A DNA stretch of 64,000 nucleotides from the NCBI RefSeq assembly GCF_029227915.1, contig NC_079876.1:21888001-21952000 (forward strand). The letters run 5' to 3'. This stretch comes from Hydractinia symbiolongicarpus (Eukaryota; Cnidaria; Hydrozoa; Anthoathecata; Hydractiniidae). The translations under genes and the position numbers were made by a program. Below are positions 49,096-61,050 of this stretch, one piece after another. The stretch's first letter is position 1, and every line of letters begins with the position of its first letter. A model generated the notes under the pieces. That model searched no databases and had not been told where the DNA came from. It saw only the letters and a program-made list of their open reading frames with translations.

Positions 49096-50199
49096 ATGGT
49101 CTTACAACACAGTGAACTACGTGTAGAAGCCCCTAAAGACTGTTATATGGCCCTTTACCACCTAATAAAAGCCTTACACGTAAATCACGCTGTTCCACGT
49201 ACTTCCGCAGGTAAACATCGCTCTATTCCTCCTACACTGAATGGACTACGACGTCTCAATTCTTTTCCATCGTGCCATGATCTTACAACGCAGTGAACTA
49301 AGTGTAAAGGCCTGTAAGGACTGTTATATGGCCTCTTGCCGCCTAATAAAGGCCTTACACATAAAACACTTGATTCGACGTGTCTTAGCAGGTTACCATC
49401 GGTCTATTCCTTCCACTCTCAATGGACTACGACGTCTCAAGTCGTTTTCTGGCGCACTGTGGTCTTACAGCACAGTGAACTACATGTAAAGGCCTCTAAG
49501 GACTGTTATTTGGCCCTTTACCACCTAACAAAGGCCCTACACGTAAATCCCGTGTTCCACGTGCCTACGCAGTTTACCATCGGTCTATTCCTTCCACTCT
49601 CAATGGGCTACGACGTCTCAAGTTTGTTTTCCATTCCGCCATTGTTTACAACACAGTCAACTACATGTACGGGCCTCTAAGGGCTGTTATATGGCCTTTT
49701 ACCGCCTATTAAATTCCTTACACGTAAATCACCTACCTGCGCAGTTTACCATCCTTTCCATTCCTTCCACTCTCAATGGAGTAAGACGTCTCAAGTTGTT
49801 TTCCATCCCGCCATTGTTTACAACTCAGTCAACTACGTGTAGAGGCCTCTAAAGATTGTTTTATGGCCTGTTGCCGCCTAATAAAAGCTTTACACGTAAT
49901 TCACGTGGTTCCACGTGCCTACGCAGTTTACCATCGGTCTATTCCTTCCACTCTCAATGGACTACGACGTCTCAAGTTTGTTTTCCATTCCGCCATTGTT
50001 TACAACACAGTCAACTACATGTACGGGCCTCTAAAGATTGTTACATGGCCTCTTGCCGCCTAATAAAGGCTTTACTCCAAAAACACTTGATTCGACGTGT
50101 CTTAGCAAGTTGCCATCGGTCTATTCCTTCCACTCCCAATGAACTACGACGTCTCAAGACGCTTTCCATCGCGCCATGGTCTTACAGCACAGTGAACTA

Positions 50200-53100
50200 C
50201 GTGTAGAGGCCTCTAAGGGCTGTTATATGACCTTTTACCACCTAATACAAGTCTTACACGTAAATCACGTGGTTCCACGTACTTCCGCAGGTTAACATCG
50301 GTCTATTCCTCCTACACTCAATGGACTACGACGTCTCAAGTCCTTTTCCATCGTCCCATGATTTTACAACGCAGTGAACTACGTGTAGAGGCCTCTAAAG
50401 ATTGTTATATGGCCTGTTGCCGCCTAATAAAGGCTTTACACGTAATTCACGTGCTTCGACGTGTCTGCGCAGGTAACCATCGGTCTATTCCTACCACTCT
50501 CAATGGACTACGACGTCTAAAGTCGCTTTCTAACGCGCCATGGTCTTACAACATAGTGAACTACGTGTAGAGGCCTCTAAGGGCTGCTATATGACCTTTT
50601 ACCACCTAATAAAAGCCTTACACGTAAATCACGTGGTTCCACTCAATGGACTACTACGTCTCAAGTCGTTTTCCATCGCGTCATGGTCTTACAACGCAGT
50701 GAAATACGTGTATAGGCCTCTAAGGACTGTTATATGGCTTTTTGCCGCCTAACAAAGGCCCTACACGTAAATCACGTGGTTCCACGTGCCTGCCCATGTT
50801 AGCATCGGTCTATTCCTTTTACACACACTGGACTACGACGTTTCAAGTCGTTTTCCATCGCGCCATGGTCTTACAACACTGTGAACTACGTGTAGAGGCC
50901 TCTAAGGGCTGTTATATGACCTTTTATCACCTAATACAAGCCTTACACGTAAATTACGTGGTTCCACGTACTTCCGCAGGTTAACATCGCTCTATTCCTC
51001 CTACACTCAATGGACTACGACGTCTCAAGTCCTTTTCCATCGTCCCATGATCTTACAACGCAGTGAACTACGTGTAGAGGCCTCTAAAGATTGTTATATG
51101 GCCTGTTGTGCCTAATAAAGGCTTTACACGTAATTCACGTGCTTCGATGTGTCTGCGCAGGTAACCATCGGTCTATTCCTACCACTCTCAATGGACTACG
51201 ACGTCTCAAGTCGATTTCTAACGCGCCATGGTCTTACAACATAGTGAACTACGTGTAGAGGCCTCTAAAGACTGTTATATGGCCCTTTGCCACCTAGCAA
51301 AGGTCCTACACGTAAATCACGTGGTTCCACAAGCCTGCGCAGGTTACCATCGGTCTATTCCTTCCACTCTCAATGGACTACGACGTTTCAAGTCGCTTTC
51401 CATTGCGCCATGGTCTTACAACACTGTGAACTACGTGTAAAGGCTTCTGAAGACTGTAAAATGACCTTCTGACGCCTAATAAAGGGTTTACACGTAAATC
51501 ACGTGTTTTCACGTGCCTGAGCAGGTTAACATCGGTCTATTCCTTCTACACTCAATGGACTACGACGTCTGAACTTATTTTCAATAGCGCCATGGTCTTA
51601 CAAAACAGTAAAATACCTGTAGAGGCCTCTAAAGATTGTTACATGGCCTCTTGCCGCCTAATAAAGGCTTTACTCCTAAAACACTTGATTCGACGTGTCT
51701 TAGCAGGTTACCATCGGTCTATTTCTTCCACTCCCAATGAACTACGACGTCTCAAGACGCTTTCCATCGCGCCATGGTCTTACAGCACAGTGAACTACGT
51801 GTAGAGGCCTCTAAGGGCTGTTATATGACCTTTTACCACCTAATAAAAGCCTTACACGTAAAACATGTGGTTCCATGTGTTAGCCCAGGTAAACATCGGT
51901 CTATTCCTTTTACACTCACTGGACTACGACGTTACAAGTCGTCTTAAAACGCAGTGAAATACGTGTAAAGGCCTCTAAGGACTGTTATATGGCCTTTTGC
52001 CGCCTAATAAAGGCCTCACACCTAAAACACGTGGTTCGACGTGTCTGCGCAGGTTACCATCGGTCTATTCCTTCCAATCTCAATGGACTACGAGGTCTCA
52101 AGTCGCTTTCCAACGCGCGATGGTCTTACAACACAGTAAAATACGTGCAGAGGCCACTAAAGACTGTTATATGGTCTGTTGCCGCCTAATAAAGGCTTTA
52201 CACGTAATTCACGTGGTTCGACGTGTCTGCGCAGGTTACCATCGGTCTATTCCTACCACTCTCAATGGAATACGACGTCTCAAGACGCTTTACATCGCGC
52301 CATGGTTTTACAGCACAGTGAAATACGTGTAAAGGCTTCTAAGGACTGTTACATGGCCTTTTGCCGCCTAATAAAGACCTTACACCTAAAACGCGTGGTT
52401 CGACGTGTCTGCGCAGGTTACCATCGGTCTATTCCTTCCACTCTCAATGGACTACGACGTCTCAAGTCGCTTTCCAACGCGCCATGGTCTTACAACATAG
52501 TGAACTACGTGTAGAGGCCTCTAAGGGCTGCTATATGACCTTTTACCACCTAATAAAAGCCTTACACGTAAATCACGTGGTTCCACGTACTTCCGCAGGT
52601 TAACATCGGTCTATTCCTTCCACTTTCAATGGGCTACGACGTCTCAAGTCGCTTTCCATTGCGCCATGGTCTTAGAACACTGTGAACTACGTGTAAAGGC
52701 TTCTGAAGACTATTATATGACCTTCTGACGCCTAATAAAGGCTTTACACGTAAATCACGTGTTTCCACGTGCCTGAGCAGGTTAACATCGGTCTATTCCT
52801 TCTACACTCAATGGACTACGACGTCTGAACTTATTTTCCATAGCGCCATGGTCTTACAAAACAGTAAAATACCTGTAGAGGCCTCTAAAGATTGTTACAT
52901 GGCCTCTTGCCGCCTAATAAAGGCTTTACTCCTAAAACACTTGATTCGACGTGTCTTAGCAGGTTACCATCGGTCTATTTCTTCCACTCCCAATGAACTA
53001 CGACGTCTCAAGACGCTTTCCATCGCGCCATGGTCTTACAGCACAGTGAACTACGTGTAGAGGCCTCTAAGGGCTGTTATATGACCTTTTACCACCTAAT

Positions 53101-56100
53101 AAAAGCCTTACACGTAAAACATGTGGTTCCATGTGTTAGCCCAGGTAAACATCGCTCTATTCCTTCTACACTCACTGGACTACGACGTTACAAGTCGTCT
53201 TACAACGCAGTGAAATACGTGTAAAGGCCTCTAAGGACTGTTATATGGCCTTTTGCCGCCTAATAAAGGCCTCACACCTAAAACACGTGGTTCGACGTGT
53301 CTGCGGAGGTTAGCATCGGGTCTATTCCTTCTACACTTACTGGACTACGACGTTTCAAGTCGTTTTCCATCGCGCCATGGTCTTATAACACTGTAAACTA
53401 CGTGTAGAGGCCTCTAAAGACTGTTAGATGGCCTTTTGACGTCTAGTAAAGGCTTTACACGTAAATCACGTGGTTCCACGTGCCTGCGCAGTTTATCATC
53501 AGTACAGTCCTTCCGCCATAAATGGACTAAAACGTCTCAAGTTGTTTTCCATTCCGCCATTGTTTACAACACAGTCAACTACGTGTAAGGGCCTCTAAGA
53601 GCTGTTATATGGCCTTCCACCGCCTATTAAATTCCTTACACGTAAATCACTTACCTGCGCAGTTTACCAGCAGTGTATTCCTTCCACTCTCAATGGAGTA
53701 AGACGTCTCAAGTTGTTTTCCATCCCGCCATTGTTTACAACACAGTCAACTACGTGTAGAGGCCTCTAAAGATTGTTATATGGCCTGTTGCCGCCTAATA
53801 AAGGCTTTACACGTATTTCACGTGGTTCCACGTGTCTGCGCAGGTTACCATCGGTCTATTCCTACCACTCTCAATGGACTACGACGTTTCAAGTCGCTTT
53901 CCATCGCGCCATGGTCTTACAGCACAGTGAACTACGTGTAGAGGCCTCTAAGGGCTATTATATGGCCTTTTGCCGCCTAATAAAGGCCTCACACCTAAAA
54001 CACGTGGTTCGACGTGTCTGCGCAGGTTACCATCGGTCTATTCCTTCCACTCTCAATGGACTACGAGGTCTCAAGTCGCTTTCCAACGCGCGATGGTCTT
54101 ACAACACAGTAAAATACGTGCAGAGGCCACTAAAGACTGTTATATGGTCTGTTGCCGCCTAATAAAGGCTTTACACGTAATTCACGTGGTTCGACGTGTC
54201 TGCGCAGGTTACCATCGGTCTATTCCTACCACTCTCAATGGAATACGACGTCTCAAGACGCTTTACATCGCGCCATGGTTTTACAGCACAGTGAAATACG
54301 TGTAAAGGCTTCTAAGGACTGTTACATGGCCTTTTGCCGCCTAATAAAGGCCTTACACCTAAAACGCGTGGTTCGACGTGTCTGCGCAGGTTACCATCGG
54401 TCTATTCCTTCCACTCTCAATGGACTACGACGTCTCAAGTCGCTTTCCAATGCGCCATGGTCTCACAACATAGTGAACTACGTGTAGAGGCCTCTAAGGG
54501 CTGCTATATGACCTTTTACCACCTAATAAAAGCCTTACACGTAAATCACGTGGTTCCACGTACTTCCGCAGGTTAACATCGGTCTATTCCTTCCACTTTC
54601 AATGGGCTACGACGTCTCAAGTCGCTTTCCATTGCGCCATGGTCTTAGAACACTGTGAACTACGTGTAAAGGCTTCTGAAGACTATTATATGACCTTCTG
54701 ACGCCTAATAAAGGCTTTACACGTAAATCACGTGTTTCCACGTGCCTGAGCAGGTTAACATCGGTCTATTCCTTCTACACTCAATGGACTACGACGTCTG
54801 AACTTATTTTCCATAGCGCCATGGTCTTACAAAACAGTAAAATACCTGTAGAGGCCTCTAAAGATTGTTACATGGCCTCTTGCCGCCTAATAAAGGCTTT
54901 ACTCCTAAAACACTTGATTCGACGTGTCTTAGCAGGTTACCATCGGTCTATTTCTTCCACTCCCAATGAACTACGACGTCTCAAGACGCTTTCCATCGCG
55001 CCATGGTCTTACAGCACAGTGAACTACGTGTAGAGGCCTCTAAGGGCTGTTATATGACCTTTTACCACCTAATAAAAGCCTTACACGTAAAACATGTGGT
55101 TCCATGTGTTAGCCCAGGTAAACATCGGTCTATTCCTTCTACACTCACTGGACTACGACGTTACAAGTCGTCTTACAACGCAGTGAAATACGTGTAAAGG
55201 CCTCTAAGGACTGTTATATGGCCTTTTGCCGCCTAATAAAGGCCTCACACCTAAAACACGTGGTTCGACGTGTCTGCGGAGGTTAGCATCGGGTCTATTC
55301 CTTCTACACTTACTGGACTACGACGTTTCAAGTCGTTTTCCATCGCGCCATGGTCTTATAACACTGTAAACTACGTGTAGAGGCCTCTAAAGACTGTTAG
55401 ATGGCCTTTTGACGTCTAGTAAAGGCTTTACACGTAAATCACGTGGTTCCACGTGCCTGCGCAGTTTATCATCAGTACAGTCCTTCCGCCATAAATGGAC
55501 TAAAACGTCTCAAGTTGTTTTCCATTCCGCCATTGTTTACAACACAGTCAACTACGTGTAAGGGCCTCTAAGAGCTGTTATATGGCCTTCCACCGCCTAT
55601 TAAATTCCTTACACGTAAATCACTTACCTGCGCAGTTTACCAGCAGTGTATTCCTTCCACTCTCAATGGAGTAAGACGTCTCAAGTTGTTTTCCATCCCG
55701 CCATTGTTTACAACACAGTCAACTACGTGTAGAGGCCTCTAAAGATTGTTATATGGCCTGTTGCCGCCTAATAAAGGCTTTACACGTATTTCACGTGGTT
55801 CCACGTGTCTGCGCAGGTTACCATCGGTCTATTCCTACCACTCTCAATGGAATACGACGTCTCAAGACGCTTTACATCGCGCCATGGTCTTACAGCACAG
55901 TGAAATACGTGTAAAGGCTTCTAAGGACTGTTACATGGTCTGTTGCCGCCTAATAAAGGCTTTACACGTAATTCACGTGGTTCGACGTGTCTGCGCAGGT
56001 TACCATCGGTCTATTCCTACCACTCTCAATGGAATACGACGTCTCAAGACGCTTTACATCGCGCCATGGTCTTACAGCACAGTGAAATACGTGTAAAGGC

Positions 56101-59100
56101 TTCTAAGGACTGTTACATGGCCTTTTGCCGCCTAATAAAGGCCTTACACCTAAAACGCGTGGTTCGACGTGTCTGCGCATGTTACCATCGGTCTATTCCT
56201 TCCACTCTCAATGGACTACGACGTCTCAAGTGGCTTTCCAACGCGCCATGGTCTTACAACATAGTGAACTACGTGTAGAGGCATCTAAGGGCTGCTATAT
56301 GACCTTTTACTACCTAATAAAAGCTTTACACGTAAATCACGTGGTTCCACGTACTTCCGCAGGTTAACATCGGTCTATTCCTTCCACTTTCAATGGGCTA
56401 CGACGTCTCAAGTCGCTTTCCATTGCGCCATGGTCTTAGAACACTGTGAACTACGTGTAAAGGCTTCTGAAGACTATTATATGACCTTCTGACGCCTAAT
56501 AAAGGCTTTACACGTAAATCACGTGTTTCCACGTGCCTGAGCAGGTTAACATCGGTCTATTCCTTCTACACTCAATGGACTACGACGTCTGAACTTATTT
56601 TCCATAGCGCCATGGTCTTACAAAACAGTAAAATACCTGTAGAGGCCTCTAAAGATTGTTACATGGCCTCTTGCCGCCTAATAAAGGCTTTACTCCTAAA
56701 ACACTTGATTCGACGTGTCTTAGCAGGTTACCATCGGTCTATTTCTTCCACTCCCAATGAACTACGACGTCTCAAGACGCTTTCCATCGCGCCATGGTCT
56801 TACAGCACAGTGAACTACGTGTAGAGGCCTCTAAGGGCTGTTATATGACCTTTTACCACCTAATAAAAGCCTTACACGTAAAACATGTGGTTCCATGTGT
56901 TAGCCCAGGTAAACATCGGTCTATTCCTTCTACACTCACTGGACTACGACGTTACAAGTCGTCTTACAACGCAGTGAAATACGTGTAAAGGCCTCTAAGG
57001 ACTGTTATATGGCCTTTTGCCGCCTAATAAAGGCCTCACACCTAAAACACGTGGTTCGACGTGTCTGCGGAGGTTAGCATCGGGTCTATTCCTTCTACAC
57101 TTACTGGACTACGACGTTTCAAGTCGTTTTCCATCGCGCCATGGTCTTATAACACTGTAAACTACGTGTAGAGGCCTCTAAAGACTGTTAGATGGCCTTT
57201 TGACGTCTAGTAAAGGCTTTACACGTAAATCACGTGGTTCCACGTGCCTGCGCAGTTTATCATCAGTACAGTCCTTCCGCCATAAATGGACTAAAACGTC
57301 TCAAGTTGTTTTCCATTCCGCCATTGTTTACAACACAGTCAACTACGTGTAAGGGCCTCTAAGAGCTGTTATATGGCCTTCCACCGCCTATTAAATTCCT
57401 TACACGTAAATCACTTACCTGCGCAGTTTACCAGCAGTGTATTCCTTCCACTCTCAATGGAGTAAGACGTCTCAAGTTGTTTTCCATCCCGCCATTGTTT
57501 ACAACACAGTCAACTACGTGTAGAGGCCTCTAAAGATTGTTATATGGCCTGTTGCCGCCTAATAAAGGCTTTACACGTATTTCACGTGGTTCCACGTGTC
57601 TGCGCAGGTTACCATCGGTCTATTCCTACCACTCTCAATGGAATACGACGTCTCAAGACGCTTTACATCGCGCCATGGTCTTACAGCACAGTGAAATACG
57701 TGTAAAGGCTTCTAAGGACTGTTACATGGTCTGTTGCCGCCTAATAAAGGCTTTACACGTAATTCACGTGGTTCGACGTGTCTGCACAGGTTACCATCGG
57801 TCTATTCCTACCACTCTCAATGGAATACGACGTCTCAAGACGCTTTACATCGCGCCATGGTCTTACAGCACAGTGAAATACGTGTAAAGGCTTCTAAGGA
57901 CTGTTACATGGCCTTTTGCCGCCTAATAAAGGCCTTACACCTAAAACGCGTGGTTCGACGTGTCTGCGCAGGTTACCATCGGTCTATTCCTTCAACTCTC
58001 AATGGACTACGACGTCTCAAGTGGCTTTCCAACGCGCCATGGTCTTACAACATAGTGAACTACGTGTAGAGGCATCTAAGGGCTGCTATATGACCTTTTA
58101 CTACCTAATAAAAGCTTTACACGTAAATCACGTGGTTCCACGTACTTCCGCAGGTTAACATCGGTCTATTCCTTCCACTTTCAATGGGCTACGACGTCTC
58201 AAGTCGCTTTCCATTGCGCCATGGTCTTAGAACACTGTGAACTACGTGAAAAGGCTTCTGAAGACTGTTACAGGGCCCTTTGCCACCTAAGAAAGCCTTA
58301 CACGTAAAACATGTGGTTCCATGTGTTAGCCCAGGTTACCATCGGTCTATTCCTTCTACACTCAATGGACTACGACGTTTCAAGTCGCTTTCCATCGCGC
58401 CATGGTCTTACAGCACAGTGAACTACGTGTAGAGGCCTCTAAGGGCTATTATATGGCCTTTTGCCGCCTAATAAAGGCCTCACACCTAAAACACGTGGTT
58501 CGACGTGTCTGCGCAGGTTACCATCGGTCTATTCCTTCCACTCTCAATGGACTACGAGGTCTCAAGTCGCTTTCCAACGCGCGATGGTCTTACAACACAG
58601 TAAAATACGTGCAGAGGCCACTAAAGACTGTTATATGGTCTGTTGCCGCCTTATAAAGGCTTTACACGTAATTCACGTGGTTCGACGTGTCTGCGCAGGT
58701 TACCATCGGTCTATTCCTACCACTCTCAATGGAATACGACGTCTCAAGACGCTTTACATCGCGCCATGGTTTTACAGCACAGTGAAATACGTGTAAAGGC
58801 TTCTAAGGACTGTTACATGGCCTTTTGCCGCCTAATAAAGGCCTTACACCTAAAACGCGTGGTTCGACGTGTCTGCGCAGGTTACCATCGGTCTATTCCT
58901 TCCACTCTCAATGGACTACGACGTCTCAAGTCGCTTTCCAACGCGCCATGGTCTCACAACATAGTGAACTACGTGTAGAGGCCTCTAAGGGCTGCTATAT
59001 GACCTTTTACCACCTAATAAAAGCCTTACACGTAAATCACGTGGTTCCACGTACTTCCGCAGGTTAACATCGGTCTATTCCTTCCACTTTCAATGGGCTA

Positions 59101-61050
59101 CGACGTCTCAAGTCGCTTTCCATTGCGCCATGGTCTTAGAACACTGTGAACTACGTGTAAAGGCTTCTGAAGACTATTATATGACCTTCTGACGCCTAAT
59201 AAAGGCTTTACACGTAAATCACGTGTTTCCACGTGCCTGAGCAGGTTAACATCGGTCTATTCCTTCTACACTCAATGGACTACGACGTCTGAACTTATTT
59301 TCCATAGCGCCATGGTCTTACAAAACAGTAAAATACCTGTAGAGGCCTCTAAAGATTGTTACATGGCCTCTTGCCGCCTAATAAAGGCTTTACTCCTAAA
59401 ACACTTGATTCGACGTGTCTTAGCAGGTTACCATCGGTCTATTTCTTCCACTCCCAATGAACTACGACGTCTCAAGACGCTTTCCATCGCGCCATGGTCT
59501 TAAAGCACAGTGAACTACGTGTAGAGGCCTCTAAGGGCTGTTATATGACCTTTTACTACCTAATAAAAGCCTTACACGTAAAACATGTGGTTCCATGTGT
59601 TAGCCCAGGTAAACATCGGTCTATTCCTTCTACACTCACTGGACTACGACGTTACAAGTCGTCTTACAACGCAGTGAAATACGTGTAAAGGCCTCTAAGG
59701 ACTGTTATATGGCCTTTTGCCGCCTAATAAAGGCCTCACACCTAAAACACGTGGTTCGACGTGTCTGCGGAGGTTAGCATCGGGTCTATTCCTTCTACAC
59801 TTACTGGACTACGACGTTTCAAGTCGTTTTCCATCGCGCCATGGTCTTATAACACTGTAAACTACGTGTAGAGGCCTCTAAAGACTGTTAGATGGCCTTT
59901 TGACGTCTAGTAAAGGCTTTACACGTAAATCACGTGGTTCCACGTGCCTGCGCAGTTTATCATCAGTACAGTCCTTCCGCCATAAATGGACTAAAACGTC
60001 TCAAGTTGTTTTCCATTCCGCCATTGTTTACAACACAGTCAACTACGTGTAAGGGCCTCTAAGAGCTGTTATATGGCCTTCCACCGCCTATTAAATTCCT
60101 TACACGTAAATCACTTACCTGCGCAGTTTACCAGCAGTGTATTCCTTCCACTCTCAATGGAGTAAGACGTCTCAAGTTGTTTTCCATCCCGCCATTGTTT
60201 ACAACACAGTCAACTACGTGTAGAGGCCTCTAAAGATTGTTATATGGCCTGTTGCCGCCTAATAAAGGCTTTACACGTATTTCACGTGGTTCCACGTGTC
60301 TGCGCAGGTTACCATCGGTCTATTCCTACCACTCTCAATGGAATACGACGTCTCAAGACGCTTTACATCGCGCCATGGTCTTACAGCACAGTGAAATACG
60401 TGTAAAGGCTTCTAAGGACTGTTACATGGTCTGTTGCCGCCTAATAAAGGCTTTACACGTAATTCACGTGGTTCGACGTGTCTGCGCAGGTTACCATCGG
60501 TCTATTCCTACCACTCTCAATGGAATACGACGTCTCAAGACGCTTTACATCGCGCCATGGTCTTACAGCACAGTGAAATACGTGTAAAGGCTTCTAAGGA
60601 CTGTTACATGGCCTTTTGCCGCCTAATAAAGGCCTTACACCTAAAACGCGTGGTTCGACGTGTCTGCGCAGGTTACCATCGGTCTATTCCTTCCACTCTC
60701 AATGGACTACGACGTCTCAAGTGGCTTTCCAACGCGCCATGGTCTTACAACATAGTGAACTACGTGTAGAGGCATCTAAGGGCTGCTATATGACCTTTTA
60801 CTACCTAATAAAAGCTTTACACGTAAATCACGTGGTTCCACGTACTTCCGCAGGTTAACATCGGTCTATTCCTTCCACTTTCAATGGGCTACGACGTCTC
60901 AAGTCGCTTTCCATTGCGCCATGGTCTTAGAACACTGTGAACTACGTGTAAAGGCTTCTGAAGACTGTTACAGGGCCCTTTGCCACCTAAGAAAGCCTTA
61001 CACGTAAAACATGTGGTTCCATGTGTTAGCCCAGATTACCATCGGTCTAT
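50200..61050 (+). repeat. HOR family with 1,973 / 1,791 / 2,700-bp units
   Basis: The AAAACAGTAAAATACCTG monomer lies at 51,592, 52,848, 54,821, 56,612 and 59,312. From 52,848 on, the units are 1,973, 1,791 and 2,700 bp. 1,973 minus 1,791 is exactly one monomer; 2,700 minus 1,791 is 909, five monomers less one base. Unit order includes the TpG type with the 18-bp deletion, CTAAAACACG type, D type, E type, GGAATACGACG type, CTAAAACGCG type, GGGCTGCTATATG type and GAAGACTATTATATG type. The 53.97-56.4 kb sequence recurs 4,491 bp downstream. Copies are nearly identical, which points to recent expansion. Confidence 0.9.
58247..58460 (+). repeat. HOR recombination junction with TACAGGGCCC monomer
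   Basis: Up to about 58,245 this unit follows the 1,791-bp type. A monomer reading CTGTTACAGGGCCCTTTGCC and CCTAAGAAAGCC, with TpG boxes, then joins to sequence matching 53,900 onward (offset 4,491). The same junction monomer recurs 2,700 bp downstream (about 60,960-61,060) and, in another context, at about 61,875-61,945. It marks where the five-monomer length difference between units was introduced. Confidence 0.82.

Larger units (their letters stand above)
44050..50200 (+). repeat. Diverged monomer island
   Basis: Monomers here carry many private substitutions (CCGGAGGGCCGTGG near 44,453, TATTAGGCTTCTTACC near 44,695, TTTTTTGGACTCTC near 48,026 and 48,567, CTTTCCATTCC near 49,754). They show few long matches to each other or to the flanks. 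The 182-bp register and orientation persist. One local period exists: a 544-bp trimer at about 48,060-49,000 (landmarks 48,120 and 48,664). Low local homogeneity suggests older or less often exchanged copies, or a former array edge. Confidence 0.78.
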
